Source: Sperchopsis tessellata
Taxonomy: Eukaryota; Arthropoda; Insecta; Coleoptera; Hydrophilidae
Direction of reading: 5' to 3'
DNA: 34,155 bases
Assembly (NCBI GenBank): GCA_033557685.1
Contig: JAWQRN010000207.1
Span: 1 to 34,155 of the forward strand
The translations under genes and the position numbers were made by a program. Each line of letters opens with the position of its first letter. Within the stretch, counting starts at the first letter, position 1. The notes beneath the pieces were generated by a model, which saw only the letters and a program-made list of their open reading frames with translations, ran no database searches and was not told the DNA's origin. Shown one piece after another: positions 20,936 through 30,624 of this stretch.

Positions 20936-21980
20936 ACTTGCATAACTTTGGGAAGCTATTCCATGATTCAAAAGAAGATTGTGGTGAACATTGTTGATGA
21001 ACCAATCCTCTGGTTGTATTTTATGAGTAGTTATGGAGCTGTTATTGATGTGATGGAGATGCTACTGAAAATAGGCAATAAAGAAGTGAATCTGGGTCTT
21101 CCTGAGTCTAAGTTAACTAGTATGCGCCTCCTAATTACCAATATAATCCCAGGTATGACTAAGCAAATAATCCAAGCTAAGACCGAAAACAAAATGGACG
21201 ATTGCCTGTTAGGTTTTACTGAATTGTGTATGAAAAATCCAATAAAGAAGGGAAATCTGATAGAAAGAGCTCCAGTTTGGTGCCAACCTTCTAGCAGTCC
21301 TTTAGCCTTATCTGTTATTCTGGTTTCAACGAAAGATGGGTCAATCAGATTTTGCGTAGACTATAGAAGACTTAATGATGCAACGAAAAAGGATTGTTTG
21401 TCATTTCCAATAATAGACGACATTTAGGATTTCTTGGCAAGGCCACAATGGTTGCACATATTAACCTTGAAGTGTTGTTGTTGGTCAGTAGAGCTTGACC
21501 CTAAAGACCGAGAAGACAGTTTTTACTACAGAATCAGAACTGTGACAGTTCAGCGTCATAACGATGTTTAAATGCCTTATAAATCTGGATCTTAAGGGTA
21601 TATCGTGTAAGAACTGTCTGGATTACCTTGATGATGCCATCGTAATCGGTATGATATTTAAAGAATTTGTAGTAGTAGCCCATTTTAAACTCAACCCAAA
21701 GAAATGCCACCTATTCAAGAAGAAAGTAAAATAGCTGAGACTTATCGTGTCCAGCGAAGGTATAGCGAAAAATCTCAATAGAAACTCTACAGTAGAGAAA
21801 TGGCCAACTCCGATAAGTAAACATGATATACGAAGTTTTCTGTGACTCTGCACCTACTATCGAAGTTTTTTCCCAGGGTTTGCTAATATAGCTAAGTTTT
21901 TGCATACGCTGACGGAAGAAGCGAGAAAATTCGAATGGACAGAAGATTGCCAAGAAGCGTTCAACGAATTGAAGGGAATC
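20936..21980 (+). pseudogene. pol: gypsy reverse transcriptase pseudogene
   Basis: An open stretch at 20930-21427 covers the protease-RT linker and RT fingers: PVWCQPSSSPLALSVILVST-KDGSIRFCVDYRRLNDATKKD matches the Ty3/gypsy core S-P-W-V--KKDGS-RFC-DYR-LN. After a stop at 21425 the VELDPKDRE motif follows, then a deletion of the FGLCNAP region. The catalytic YLDD is intact in one frame (21624-21635, within LDYLDDAIVIG). LNPKKCHLF, KWPTPISKHDIRSFL, LCTYYR-FFPGFANIAK and FEWTEDC-AFNELK follow in alternating frames up to about 21975. Minus-strand ORFs here are shadows. Confidence 0.93.
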
Positions 21981-22235
21981 TTAATTAACGTTCCAATGTT
22001 TAGTTAACCTCGAATGGAACGACCGTTTATTTTGGACACTGGTACTAACAACATGCTCTAGCAAATATAAGATGGCCAGGAAACAATTATTGGTTACTTC
22101 AGCATGACCCTCTCAAAGCTTGAAAAGAACTACTGAGTCACAAGATGGGAACTTCTGGTCATTATCAAAGCGATAAAGTAATTCCATAAGTACCTGTGTG
22201 GAAAAAAATTCCTCTTTAGAACAAATCATGTTATA
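21981..22235 (+). pseudogene. gypsy RNase H, 5' part
   Basis: FILDTGTNN (first catalytic Asp kept), then DGQETIIGYFSMTLSKLEKNY, VTRWELLVIIKAIK (catalytic Glu kept) and FHKYLCGKKFLFRTNHV, where the third catalytic Asp of the RTDH motif is Asn. The similarity stops abruptly at about 22235, inside the codons after RTNHV. The domain resumes near 22800. Confidence 0.88.
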
Positions 22236-22795
22236 TACCATTATTGATTAATAAATGAATCACGAAGTTATAATACATACAACACGCGGGATGAGATGTT
22301 AAAACAATTGACAATACAATTAATAAGTGAACTGTAAATATGAATAAACGAGAGTACATACCGGTGTATAGACCTGCATCACAAGCAGTAAAGTTACACC
22401 TATAGGAGGAAAGGAACGGAAACAAAGGATACATGTAAAAACACTGTAGTGATGCTAAACTTGAAAGCACGTGACGACACAGAATGGTTATTTGCTTGCA
22501 TAACGAGAGGTGAATTTTACGATAGATCACTTAAAAACTATTTGCTTAAAGCGATGGTGCGATAAACTATATTATTTGTATCGACTTTAGTGATTTAAAC
22601 GATTCGATTCGATAGAATGCGAAATGCTCCAGGTGGTACCCAATATGGCTGGTTCGTTACTGACTAGTGACAATTTTGTCTCCCGGAAGCAGGGTGTCAT
22701 CTCGGACAGTGCCAGCAATATTCGAACGATGCAAGACGCCTAACCGTGGACCAAATGGGAATCACGATTCGGCTAATAAATTCTCTAAAGGATGG
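22236..22795. mobile_element. Unidentified ~0.56-kb insertion in gypsy RNase H
   Basis: No gypsy similarity between RTNHV and the INV-YERF/IEH block near 22830-22880, while only about 30-40 residues should separate them. The inserted DNA contains GCACGTGACG near 22469, direct CGATT repeats near 22598, and the short ORF 22667-22855 that includes SDSASNIRTM-type sequence of no recognised family. I could not find terminal inverted repeats or a target-site duplication, so the exact borders (within about 40 bp) and element type are unknown. Confidence 0.5.
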
Positions 22796-24250
22796 CTCTA
22801 TGAAACTAAAATAGAAAACAAAATAGGACAATTAAAACATTTAATAAATGTATGAAAGATTCACAACAACCATCGAACACCTTAGAGGTAAAATTATTAA
22901 CAACGCCGATTCACTATAAAGAAGACAGAAACATTGCCAACGCCTTGAAGAAAGAACAGATATGCTGACAGTATCTCGAACAAAAGTTAAGTTGGGCGAA
23001 CGGCGAAATAAAAAGAGCACAAGAAGATAACTTACGAGGAATTCTGAACTGGAATCTTCAAGGTCTACGACCAGCATGGGAAGAAATAGCCAACCAGAGT
23101 CAAGTTGCGAAGACGTACTGGGAACAGTGGAACTCACTGAAAATAGTAAGTGGATTGTTGAAGAGTGCCTTAAAGAACGAAGAGAGAGATGAACAGACCT
23201 TACAGCTGATGCTACCTAAAAAGAAAATGCAAGACATGCCAACTGTCTCAATGATGTCAAATAATAGTGTCAAAGATGCACTCTCTGTGCAGCAACTAAT
23301 GGTCCGGGAAGAAATAGAAAGGCTCCAATGAAGCTATCTAACGTAGGAAGCCCTTTCGAGAGAATCGATATTGACATAGCCGGGCCGTTTCCAGAGACGG
23401 ACACAGACAACAAATACATACTGGTTGCCATAAACGATTTCAATAAATGGATTTAGGCATATGCCGTACCGAATCAAGAAGCCCCGACAGTTGCAGAAGT
23501 GTTGGTTACGGAGGTCTTCAGTAGATTTGGGGTACTTCTGGAACTCTCTTCTGACCATGAAGGAAACTGTAAATCAGTGTTATTCGAGGAGACCTGCAAA
23601 CTACTTCTGATAAGGAAGACGGAACTACACCATTACACCATCAGTCTGATGGAATGGTGGAACGAATGGGTCGAACCATGGGCAGATGCCTACCTAAAGT
23701 TGTTTCCGAACATCAAAGAGAATGAGAACAGTATATCCATTTATTGCTGATTGCCTGCCACACAGCTGTTAACGAAAGGACTCAGAAATCTACAGCTAGG
23801 GGATTTTGAGGAATGAGATTACCCGAAGACTTGGTTTTAGGCAGCTGTCCAGATAAAAATGAAGCAGGAGAAAATAATTTCAACAACCTAAAAAGGAAGA
23901 TGGACGATATCATAATCTTGTCTGAAACAATATCCAAATTGCAAGCGATATAATGAAGGAGAGGTACGATATACGGGTCAACGCTGGAGGATTCAAGGAA
24001 GGCGATCTAGTCTGGCTGTATAGTATACAACACCGGGAAGGTCTATGCCCCATGCTGCAAGCATCCTGGGAAGGACCATATGAAGTAATGAAGAAAATTA
24101 ACGATATGATATACCGCATAAACAAAAAACACCAAAACCGAAAGTCGTACACTACAATTGTTTAGCTCCATCCTTCCAAGCAGAAGAACACCGTTGGGTA
24201 CAGAAATTATAAAATCCAGGACGAAGAGGATTTCGAGTCATTCTTGATTC
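22796..24250 (+). pseudogene. gypsy RNase H end and integrase pseudogene
   Basis: TTTIEHLRGKIINNADSL-RR (22862-22925) is the end of RNase H. LRPAWEEIANQSQVAKTYW-WNSLKIVSGLL (23058-23160) is the spacer before integrase. The HHCC zinc-binding finger is deleted except for a final CAATNGPGR-like segment at 23287. The DDE core follows: D1 in RIDIDIAGPFPETDTDNKYI (23363), D2 in SSDHEGNCKS (23553), then after a frameshift the E of DGMVERM (23660), giving a D-35-E spacing. The C-terminal part at 23953-24165 carries MKERYDIR-NAGGFKEGDLVWLY and the GPY/F module WEGPYEVMKKIND-IYRI. All three catalytic acidic residues survive, but not in one frame. Confidence 0.93.
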
Positions 24251-24359
24251 AGGAAGGCTATCAGCTGGATTTCTACGTGATAACAGAACAAGAAGGAGAT
24301 CTGTTTTGTACCAGTCAGTAATGGTTACTCCCCCGGGGTATTTCCAAGGAGTCCCGCAT

Positions 24360-25238
24360 GTGATTCTAGGGAATTGATGAACTGCTTAGCCAAGTCGAAT
24401 TTGGTCAAAAAGTCCTGCAGTTGAGGATCAAAACAGTTTAACTTATTATTTGGTCACGATGAGGAAGTCTCATCTGCGGCCAACTTACCGAGACGTGGAA
24501 ATTGTGGTATTTACTTACCATCGAGAAAACTTCGTACCAAGAACAATGTGGACTGTATTTTTTACTATTATTCAAGGGTAAAGCCTGTGACGAATCATCG
24601 GCAAGAGGAACTAAGGAAGTTTATCTGAGGAGGCGAGGACATTGTCTATAGTTAGCCACTTGACCATTCCAGAAGGTGCCCGCGGAAATCATAATGACTC
24701 TCTGTCATATAAACCGGAGCAATCGGTAAGTGGGGGCAGTTGAAGTCGATACCTCTTTATAGACCTTTGACGGTCCAGTGAGATGCGTAACATTAAATAT
24801 AACCACTGTAATACAGTTGTGTAATTTATATTTGTGGTAACTAAGCACTTTAAAATAAATATATTTAAAACTTAATTCAGTGCGTATACTTCCACGGCCA
24901 CAGTAAATATCTTCATGATTTTCGGGAGATAAACATGTGTTGGTTTTGTTTTTGCCGATGGTTCGTCCATCGTTGCAGGGGAAATTATCAAGATATACAG
25001 CTCTTAAAAGTGCTAATTATAGATTGCATGTAGCTCTAAATAGAGCTAGATGTAGGTACCTACCAGCTCTAAAAATAATAGAATAACATGTAGCTCTTTA
25101 AAATGTCAGTCATGAATTAATTATTTACGGGGCTTCAAGCCAACACACGGTTATTTTCAGGAAAACCTGATAGATATTTCAAACTTGTTGAACTAATATT
25201 TGTGAACCCATAAAACCCATAAAACCCATAAAACTACA
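24360..25238 (+). repeat. 3' LTR of the gypsy element, interrupted
   Basis: Begins after the end of pol, possibly at TGTGATTCTAGGG (24360), and ends near the CTACA at 25238. The R/U5 half matches the 5' remnant. The last segment has a 9-bp unit (ACCCATAAA) repeated three times at 25206-25232, present once in diverged form in the 5' copy. A CTCTTTATAGAC at about 24751 could be a TATA-type promoter. Without the 300-bp insertion the LTR would be about 580 bp. The start is uncertain because U3 is missing from the 5' copy. Confidence 0.75.
24874..25173 (-). mobile_element. Short PLE-end-like retroelement in the gypsy 3' LTR
   Basis: A 300-bp insertion flanked by ATATTTAAAACTT (24861-24873) and ATATTTCAAACTT (25174-25186), a 13-bp target-site duplication with one mismatch that also occurs once, uninterrupted, in the 5' LTR. 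Its left end AATTCAGTGCG is shared exactly with the copy at 26314, while the other end differs in length, as expected if 5' truncation occurred and the minus strand is the sense strand. On the minus strand it contains TTGATAATTTCCCCTGCAA followed by GGACGAACC, a decayed version of the hammerhead-like motif of PLE ends. It also holds a perfect 8-bp palindromic stem at 25031-25048 and a 12-bp palindrome GTAGGTACCTAC at 25052-25063. Confidence 0.8.
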
Positions 25239-25239
25239 A

Positions 25240-26299
25240 TATGCTTGATAAAAGTTGTAGGCTCAATTTAGTTCAACATTTGGAGATTTATATGTCCACC
25301 TCCAATGATCCTAGCATGAACGTCATTGAGATGTCATTACCGCCACTTTTATCCAACAACACAGAAATAAACTACAAAAAAAAATTCAAAATGTTTACGA
25401 AATATTTAACAATGATTACATCAAAATAACAGCACTTGTACAAATATAACTTCTGAGGTAGCCTTAGTATGAGCCTGCATTGCGAACTGAAACAGCATTG
25501 TTCAGTTAAGTCTAAGAAAGTATCACGAAATGACGAATTTTCTGTAGTGATGAAGGTTACTGAGGAACTAGCTTTCAGTTATTTAAAAAATATTAGACAA
25601 AACCTGAAATTTTTGATTTTCATTTTATCAAATATTTTAATTATTTATGTAACAATTCAATACTATGGCAGTTTTTAAAGACAACTGTAAATATGTTAAT
25701 AATTTTTGTATACACTATATATTTTGAGTTCTATCAGTCAACTCTATACTTTTTCCTTATGAGAAATACATTCTTATGTAATATTTCACACTATCTTGTT
25801 CTTTGTTTAACAAGGACGTTCAAAATAAGAAACATTTTACTCAAAATATTATTTGTTTGTTTATTTAACGCTTAGCTTATTTTCGTTGCTACGACCAATT
25901 ACCGGGGTCAAATTAATAAATAAATACTGACAAATAATGTCAGATAGGTGAAAGTTTTTATCTGAATATATATTTTATATTACTATTAGTGAAAAAACTA
26001 CAATATTCTATCAATGATAAAAATCATAATTCAGTATGAGTTGTTACTTTCCAATCAGAACTTCATTCCAAAAATGACTATATTCACAATGTTGGGTACT
26101 GTACTCCAAATCTAAAGTCTATATAAAAAATGACATTAAAATTTGTTTTGAAAAGCTTCTAATTGATTTAACTTTAAATGTGGCGATATTTTTAGAACGT
26201 TATACTCTCAACGCAGTCTCCAATGCAGTATTATTCTAATTCAGTTTTGACCCAGGTTGAGTAGAAAATCGGATATATAGGTATTTCACGATGCTCAAA
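25240..26299. other. AT-rich non-coding DNA
   Basis: Short ORFs at 25241-25429 and 25469-25678 have no recognisable motif and AT-driven codon use. Nothing else supported. Confidence 0.5.
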
Positions 26300-26313
26300 C
26301 TACACAAAGTAAT

Positions 26314-26484
26314 AATTCAGTGCGAAGACTTCCAAGGCCACAGTAAATATCTTCAGGTTTTCCGGGAGATAACTGTGTGTAGGCCTTTGTTTTTGCCGAC
26401 GTTTCGTCCACCATTGCAGGGGACATTATCAAGACCTGTACCTCTTAAAAGTGCTAATTATAGATTGCCATGTAGCTCTGAAAG
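26314..26484 (-). mobile_element. Second copy of the short PLE-end-like retroelement
   Basis: A 171-bp copy of the repeat at 24874-25173, flanked by a perfect 14-bp duplication CTACACAAAGTAAT (26300-26313 and 26485-26498). Left ends of the two copies coincide (AATTCAGTGCGAAGACTTCC); this copy stops earlier on the right. On the minus strand it reads TTGATAAT-GTCC, an 11-nt loop, GGAC-GAAAC-GTC, i.e. a 4-bp stem followed by GAAAC, the layout of a hammerhead core. Two of the seven conserved CTGATGA bases are changed and one base is extra. The 3' end on that strand, GAAGTCTTCGCACTGAATT, resembles the GGCCTTCGCATCCC end of the PLE at 34.1 kb. Confidence 0.85.
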
Positions 26485-26499
26485 CTACACAAAGTAATG

Positions 26500-28728
26500 T
26501 TTAGTTTTGTCTCAGCATAGCAGATCACAAACCCTGTTAACGTTATTACAAAATACTTTATTTTCATTACTAAAGATAATTAGTCGTAAATCATTCACAT
26601 TAAAATAGGTGTTTCGTCTCTTTGTTAACATTTCATTAGCAAGAATATTATCAAGGAGAGCGAGTTTAATTGTAACATAGACGTAACATGAAGATGAAAC
26701 ATGGGTATTGTTATATTACTTTCTTTCACTCCACTTTTTCTTTATACGAACACAATATCTAATTATTTCTACAACATGCATTTATGATCAAGTTGCATTA
26801 ACCTTACATATCCTTAAATATTTAGTAATCGCCCACGCATACTACCTGCCGAAGTTTCAAAACACAAAAAGTATAATTTTTATTAGCCCCTTTGTTTAAT
26901 TTAAATCAGTAAAATTTTGCTAATATTAGTACTCATTAATTAAGTGCAAAAGTGTATTAAATAACTTAATTTGTGTACTTTTGCTGGCTGATAGGAGAAT
27001 TGATTAAACATTGTGATTTCTCAAATTACTCTAAATGTGAGTTCTGCTTTATTATAGAATTAATGCTCGCAAAGAAGTTCTCTTTACATTTAAAAACCTT
27101 ACTTTTTATTGATTTCTTTGCCTCAATCATAAATTAATTAAGAATTTAAATGAAAATGAAATAAAAACAATTAAAATTAAAGTAATAAATATGTATAATA
27201 TTTGCCACATGTTATACAAAATATATGTTCCTCTTAGAAATGCGTTATTGATTCGATATTGATATAAGTATGTATATCTCTTCCACTAGCAATAATAAAA
27301 AATATCTCTACATTAAAATAAGTAATCAATGTTTACACTCTTATTATCTGAAAACGAAGCGAAGAAGTTTTCTTTATTTTCATGTAGGGAAACACCTCAC
27401 TCATCGATACCGGTTTTAATTATCAGGCGCTCTATTCCATCCACTCCAGCTTGATCTATTTATCTTAATTAACTTAGAGCGGAAAAACACCGAAGAAAAA
27501 CATCGGAAAGATAAACATTCCGAAAGCTCATACGTCCTAAATGAAATCGTAAAGCAAAAGCAAAAAATACGAGAGACCGTTTGCTTGTATTCCAACGACG
27601 AGATACAATGTTTACCTGATTATTTTTAATTTAATAATAACATCTGCTTCATAGGTATGTGCTGTAGTTGAAAATACGAAAACAAGAGTTCTAACTATGT
27701 AACCACTTATTTACGTATATTTTCTTTAATCAAAAACTCAATAAAAATCTGGCTAGCTTTGAAAATATAAACACTGGTATTTAAAACAAAATGTATACTA
27801 CTGTTCTTATGTTTTATGTAAATAATTATAACTTTAATGAAATTTATGTTTTTTAATTATTTACTTAAAAATATATGATATATTGGTTTGAATACATAAC
27901 TTACAAAAAATACTCGTACTTCTTAAATATATGTTAATAAGTTACACTTCTTTCTGTATGTGTTTAGTATACTATAAGGAATAAATATCCATGGAATGAG
28001 GTTTGAAATTAATTGCAAGGTATATAATGTTTCAAGTGAAATTTTAATTAAACTCTTTGAGGAAACTCTTTCAATAAAAGTATATTTCTAGGTTCAAAAC
28101 ACTTCAATATAACGAGGTGGAAAATGTAGCAAAGTATGTGAAAATAATGTTCTTCAATGAACATGTTCAGTAATAACAGGTTTTATCTTTGCTATCCAAA
28201 TGCATATATAGTGAAATTCAATATAATATAAGGGCCTAAATTCGTCTTTACCTTGTAATTAATATTGATAGCAGATTATCTAGTAGTAAATAGAGATTTC
28301 CATGAAAGATATAAATTATATGATCTATGGAATAAAAATAATATATACAATGATAAGGCTATACTGGGTTCTGTTCTGATTTGACATTGCTGCCAAGTTG
28401 TTATATATCAAAATTACATACTATATTTATCAGACAATAAGCGACTTAAAATTATAATGCGTCTTATGGTTCAAAGGTAAGTAAAGTATGTTTTTCCTGC
28501 GTCTTATGGTTCTTATCGAACAAAAAATTCGATATACAAGTAAAAGAGTAACAGCTGGAAGTTATTTTGATAGAACAAAGTTTTGGTTGGGAAGGTTATG
28601 TCACATATTTTGGCATGTTTTATAGTTTCTAAGATAAGTAGTCTATAAGTGTACAAATTTGCATCGTTGGCTGACATAACCTAACTTAAAGAAAAAATGT
28701 TTAACTGCTACCTGTATTTAAATGAACA
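26500..28728. other. AT-rich non-coding DNA with one less AT-rich block
   Basis: No gene or element recognised. About 27360-27610 is compositionally distinct (see findings). A 15-bp exact direct repeat TGCGTCTTATGGTTC occurs at 28458-28472 and 28498-28512. Paired short inverted repeats lie at 26938-26984 (GCAAAAGT/ACTTTTGC and AATTAAGT/ACTTAATT). Confidence 0.5.
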
Positions 28729-28730
28729 TA

Positions 28731-29795
28731 TTAGAAGGACCGGAAAGTAATGTCGTTGTTTTACATTAAATTTAAACAAATAAATTTTTAATTTGTTTTA
28801 TTTTTAATCAATGATGTAATCATCCTCGTTATCAACAACCTTTTGCCATTTAGTGGGCAAATTATCATCCAAATTTTCAAATTTTTGTCACATGTGTTTT
28901 TTAATTCATTAATTTTTTCCAGGATTCGTCTTGCGCAGTACGGTCTTGCATTATCGTGTTGTAGAATAACACCTTTTCTGTTGATAATTGCTGGACACTT
29001 TTCAATTAAAGATTCATTTACTCGATCCAATTGTTCACAGTAAAGGTCTGCATTCACAGTTTGTCCAGGTTTCAGCACTTCAAAAGCACACAAAAGCGCC
29101 TTTCTGGAATGTAAACCTGGTTTAGCAGTACTTCGTGGCGATGCATTCGGAGAGAGCCACTGCGTTTTGCGTTTTGGATTATCATCCAGTGATCAAGCGA
29201 TAAAAAAACGCTTCTGTATTGTGCCGTTGAAGCAATAAGTTGCATGTGGTGGATCGATTAGCTTTGTTTTTTTCGGACAGATTATGCGGGACCCAAACAC
29301 CTGCTTTTCATACTTTATAAATCTGCTGCAAATGTTCTTGGATGGCCGACCAAGGTTGGTTAAGAGTGTTTGACAGTTCCTCGATTGTCTAACATGGATT
29401 TGTTTCCACTTCCGCCCTCAACAAGTCATTGTCTAAAGTTATTGGTCTTCCTGATCGATACGAGTCGGAAAGATCAAAATTACCGGATCTGAACTTAGAA
29501 AGCCACCTTTGGCATTTACGAACGTATAATGCACTTGGATAAACATCGCAAATATTTTTGGTAGCAACTGTTGCGTTACTACCCTAAGCATACAATGCCG
29601 GATATGTACCTCTGGTATTTGGTTGACCATTTCACTCAAAATTGCAAAAAAAAATAAGATTTAATCATTTACAAGTAAACAAGTTTCTTTAACCTTAAAA
29701 TGTCTTTGGCACGGCTTTAAAATACACAATTAGCTGATAAATGATAAACAAATATGGTCATGCGCAGAAACGACATTACTTTCTTGTCCCTCCAA
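28731..29795 (-). mobile_element. mariner (DD34D) transposon, internally deleted
   Basis: A complete end-to-end element of 1065 bp. Terminal inverted repeats are TTAGAAGGACCGGAAAGTAA-TGTCGTT at 28731-28757 and its counterpart at 29769-29795 (4 mismatches in 27), flanked by the TA duplication (28729-28730, 29796-29797). The transposase is on the minus strand: VHIRHCML, then GSNATVATKNICDVYPSAL, CQRWLSKFRSGNFDLSD-SGRP, the helix-turn-helix part TIEELSNTLNQ, and GVWVPHNLSEKNKANR, all mariner hallmarks. The first catalytic Asp region (GDEKW) is deleted, the second is kept in LQHDNARPYCARR, and the third, with the YSPDLAPSDYH motif, is lost in a deletion after KINELKN. The C-terminus NLPTKWQKVVDN survives. 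About 0.2 kb shorter than a normal mariner and unable to make transposase. Confidence 0.95.
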
Positions 29796-29854
29796 TATTT
29801 ATATATGTGTGTGCCAAATAATGCACTGGGAAAATTTTCTGTTAGAAGTAATGA

Positions 29855-30624
29855 TACAAAGTGGCCCAATTTGAACGCCGGATTGAATGCTATACGAAAG
29901 AACAGCGCGTTATTATTGTTAGAATTTCGTGGAATTTTTGGTCGAGAAAGTGCACAAAATCAAGTGTCGGAAGTTTTATTAAATTTTTTTATGAAACTGG
30001 ATCGGTAATGGATGCAAAAACGTATCACTGTATGGTGTGGATTTTGGGCAGGCGACGTCATAAACCCTTACTTCTCTGTAAGTGAAACTGGAAATGCCGT
30101 AACTGTGAACGGCGATTGTTACCGCAACATGATAATGGAGATTTTTAGCACCAACTGGACAATATGGATCTTGAAAAAATGTGGTTCTAGCAAGACGGCA
30201 CCAGCTGCCTACTCGAGCAGCAGTTGATTTACTGCACCAACAATTTCTTGGTCGCGTAATTTCACTGAATACCTACATTAATTGGCCAACAAGAACTATT
30301 GATTTAATACTACTTTTATTGGGGTTATCGGAAATTCAAGGTATCTGTCAGCAATCCGAAAATAGTTGACGATCTCAAAAACGAAAACCGACGTATTATC
30401 GATGAAATTGATCAGAGACTGTGCGAAATTGTAATCGAAATTTTTTTGAAAAGTACATTGATTTACATCCAAAGCCGAGGTAGCCATTTGCCCGACATAA
30501 TTTTTCATATTTAATCGGAGAGTGTTTACTGTAATAACCAATAGAAATACAATCATAAAATCAATAAAAAGTTATTTTATTTCCAATTTAAATCCGGCGT
30601 TCAATTTGGGCCACCTTTGCAATA
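29855..30624 (+). mobile_element. DD41D (rosa-like) mariner relative, internally deleted
   Basis: Ends form long inverted repeats: CAAAGTGGCCCAATTTGAAC-GCCGGATT at 29857-29884 against its counterpart at 30591-30619, each next to a TA. Inside, plus strand, YTKEQRVIIVRI and FYETGSVMDAKT are the DNA-binding N-terminus. After a deletion near 30012, QKRITVWCGFWAGDVINPYF, GNAVTVNGDCYRNMI and MWF-QDG (second catalytic Asp) follow, then in another frame FLGRVISLNTYINWPTRTID (first Asp of the DLTPLD motif region; the catalytic one reads as Leu in this frame), and finally IQSRGSHLPDIIFHI, the family C-terminus. The spacing from QDG to the third acidic site in relatives is 41 residues, hence the DD41D assignment. 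About 0.77 kb instead of 1.3 kb; first catalytic Asp deleted. Confidence 0.88.

Larger units (their letters stand above)
19305..25238 (+). mobile_element. Degenerate Ty3/gypsy LTR retrotransposon
   Basis: An LTR retrotransposon in the order LTR remnant, gag, protease, reverse transcriptase, RNase H, integrase, LTR. That order (integrase last) and the RT/IN sequence place it in Ty3/gypsy, of the lineage common in insects whose gag opens with a coiled coil and whose integrase ends in a GPY/F module. No env-like frame follows integrase, so it is not an errantivirus. Every domain carries stops or frameshifts. The 5' LTR is reduced to its last ~130 bp, the RNase H is interrupted by an unrelated insertion, the integrase zinc finger is deleted, and the 3' LTR holds a 300-bp insertion. 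Separate entries describe the parts. Confidence 0.95.

Noticed and set aside
19022..24152. Minus-strand ORFs across the gypsy element (20055-20321, 21623-21953, 22231-22530, 22841-23137, 23334-23558, 23910-24152)
   Set aside because: All but 22231-22530 are antisense to recognisable gypsy domains; that one lies in the unidentified insertion and has no motif.
24165..25238. A possible env gene after integrase, which would make this an errantivirus-like retrovirus
   Set aside because: There is no open frame, signal peptide or transmembrane pattern between the integrase end and the 3' LTR, and the space is too short.
28458..28512. 15-bp exact direct repeat TGCGTCTTATGGTTC
   Set aside because: Only two copies 40 bp apart with no element between them. 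Most simply a small local duplication.
28843..29043. 66-codon plus-strand ORF
   Set aside because: Antisense to the mariner transposase.
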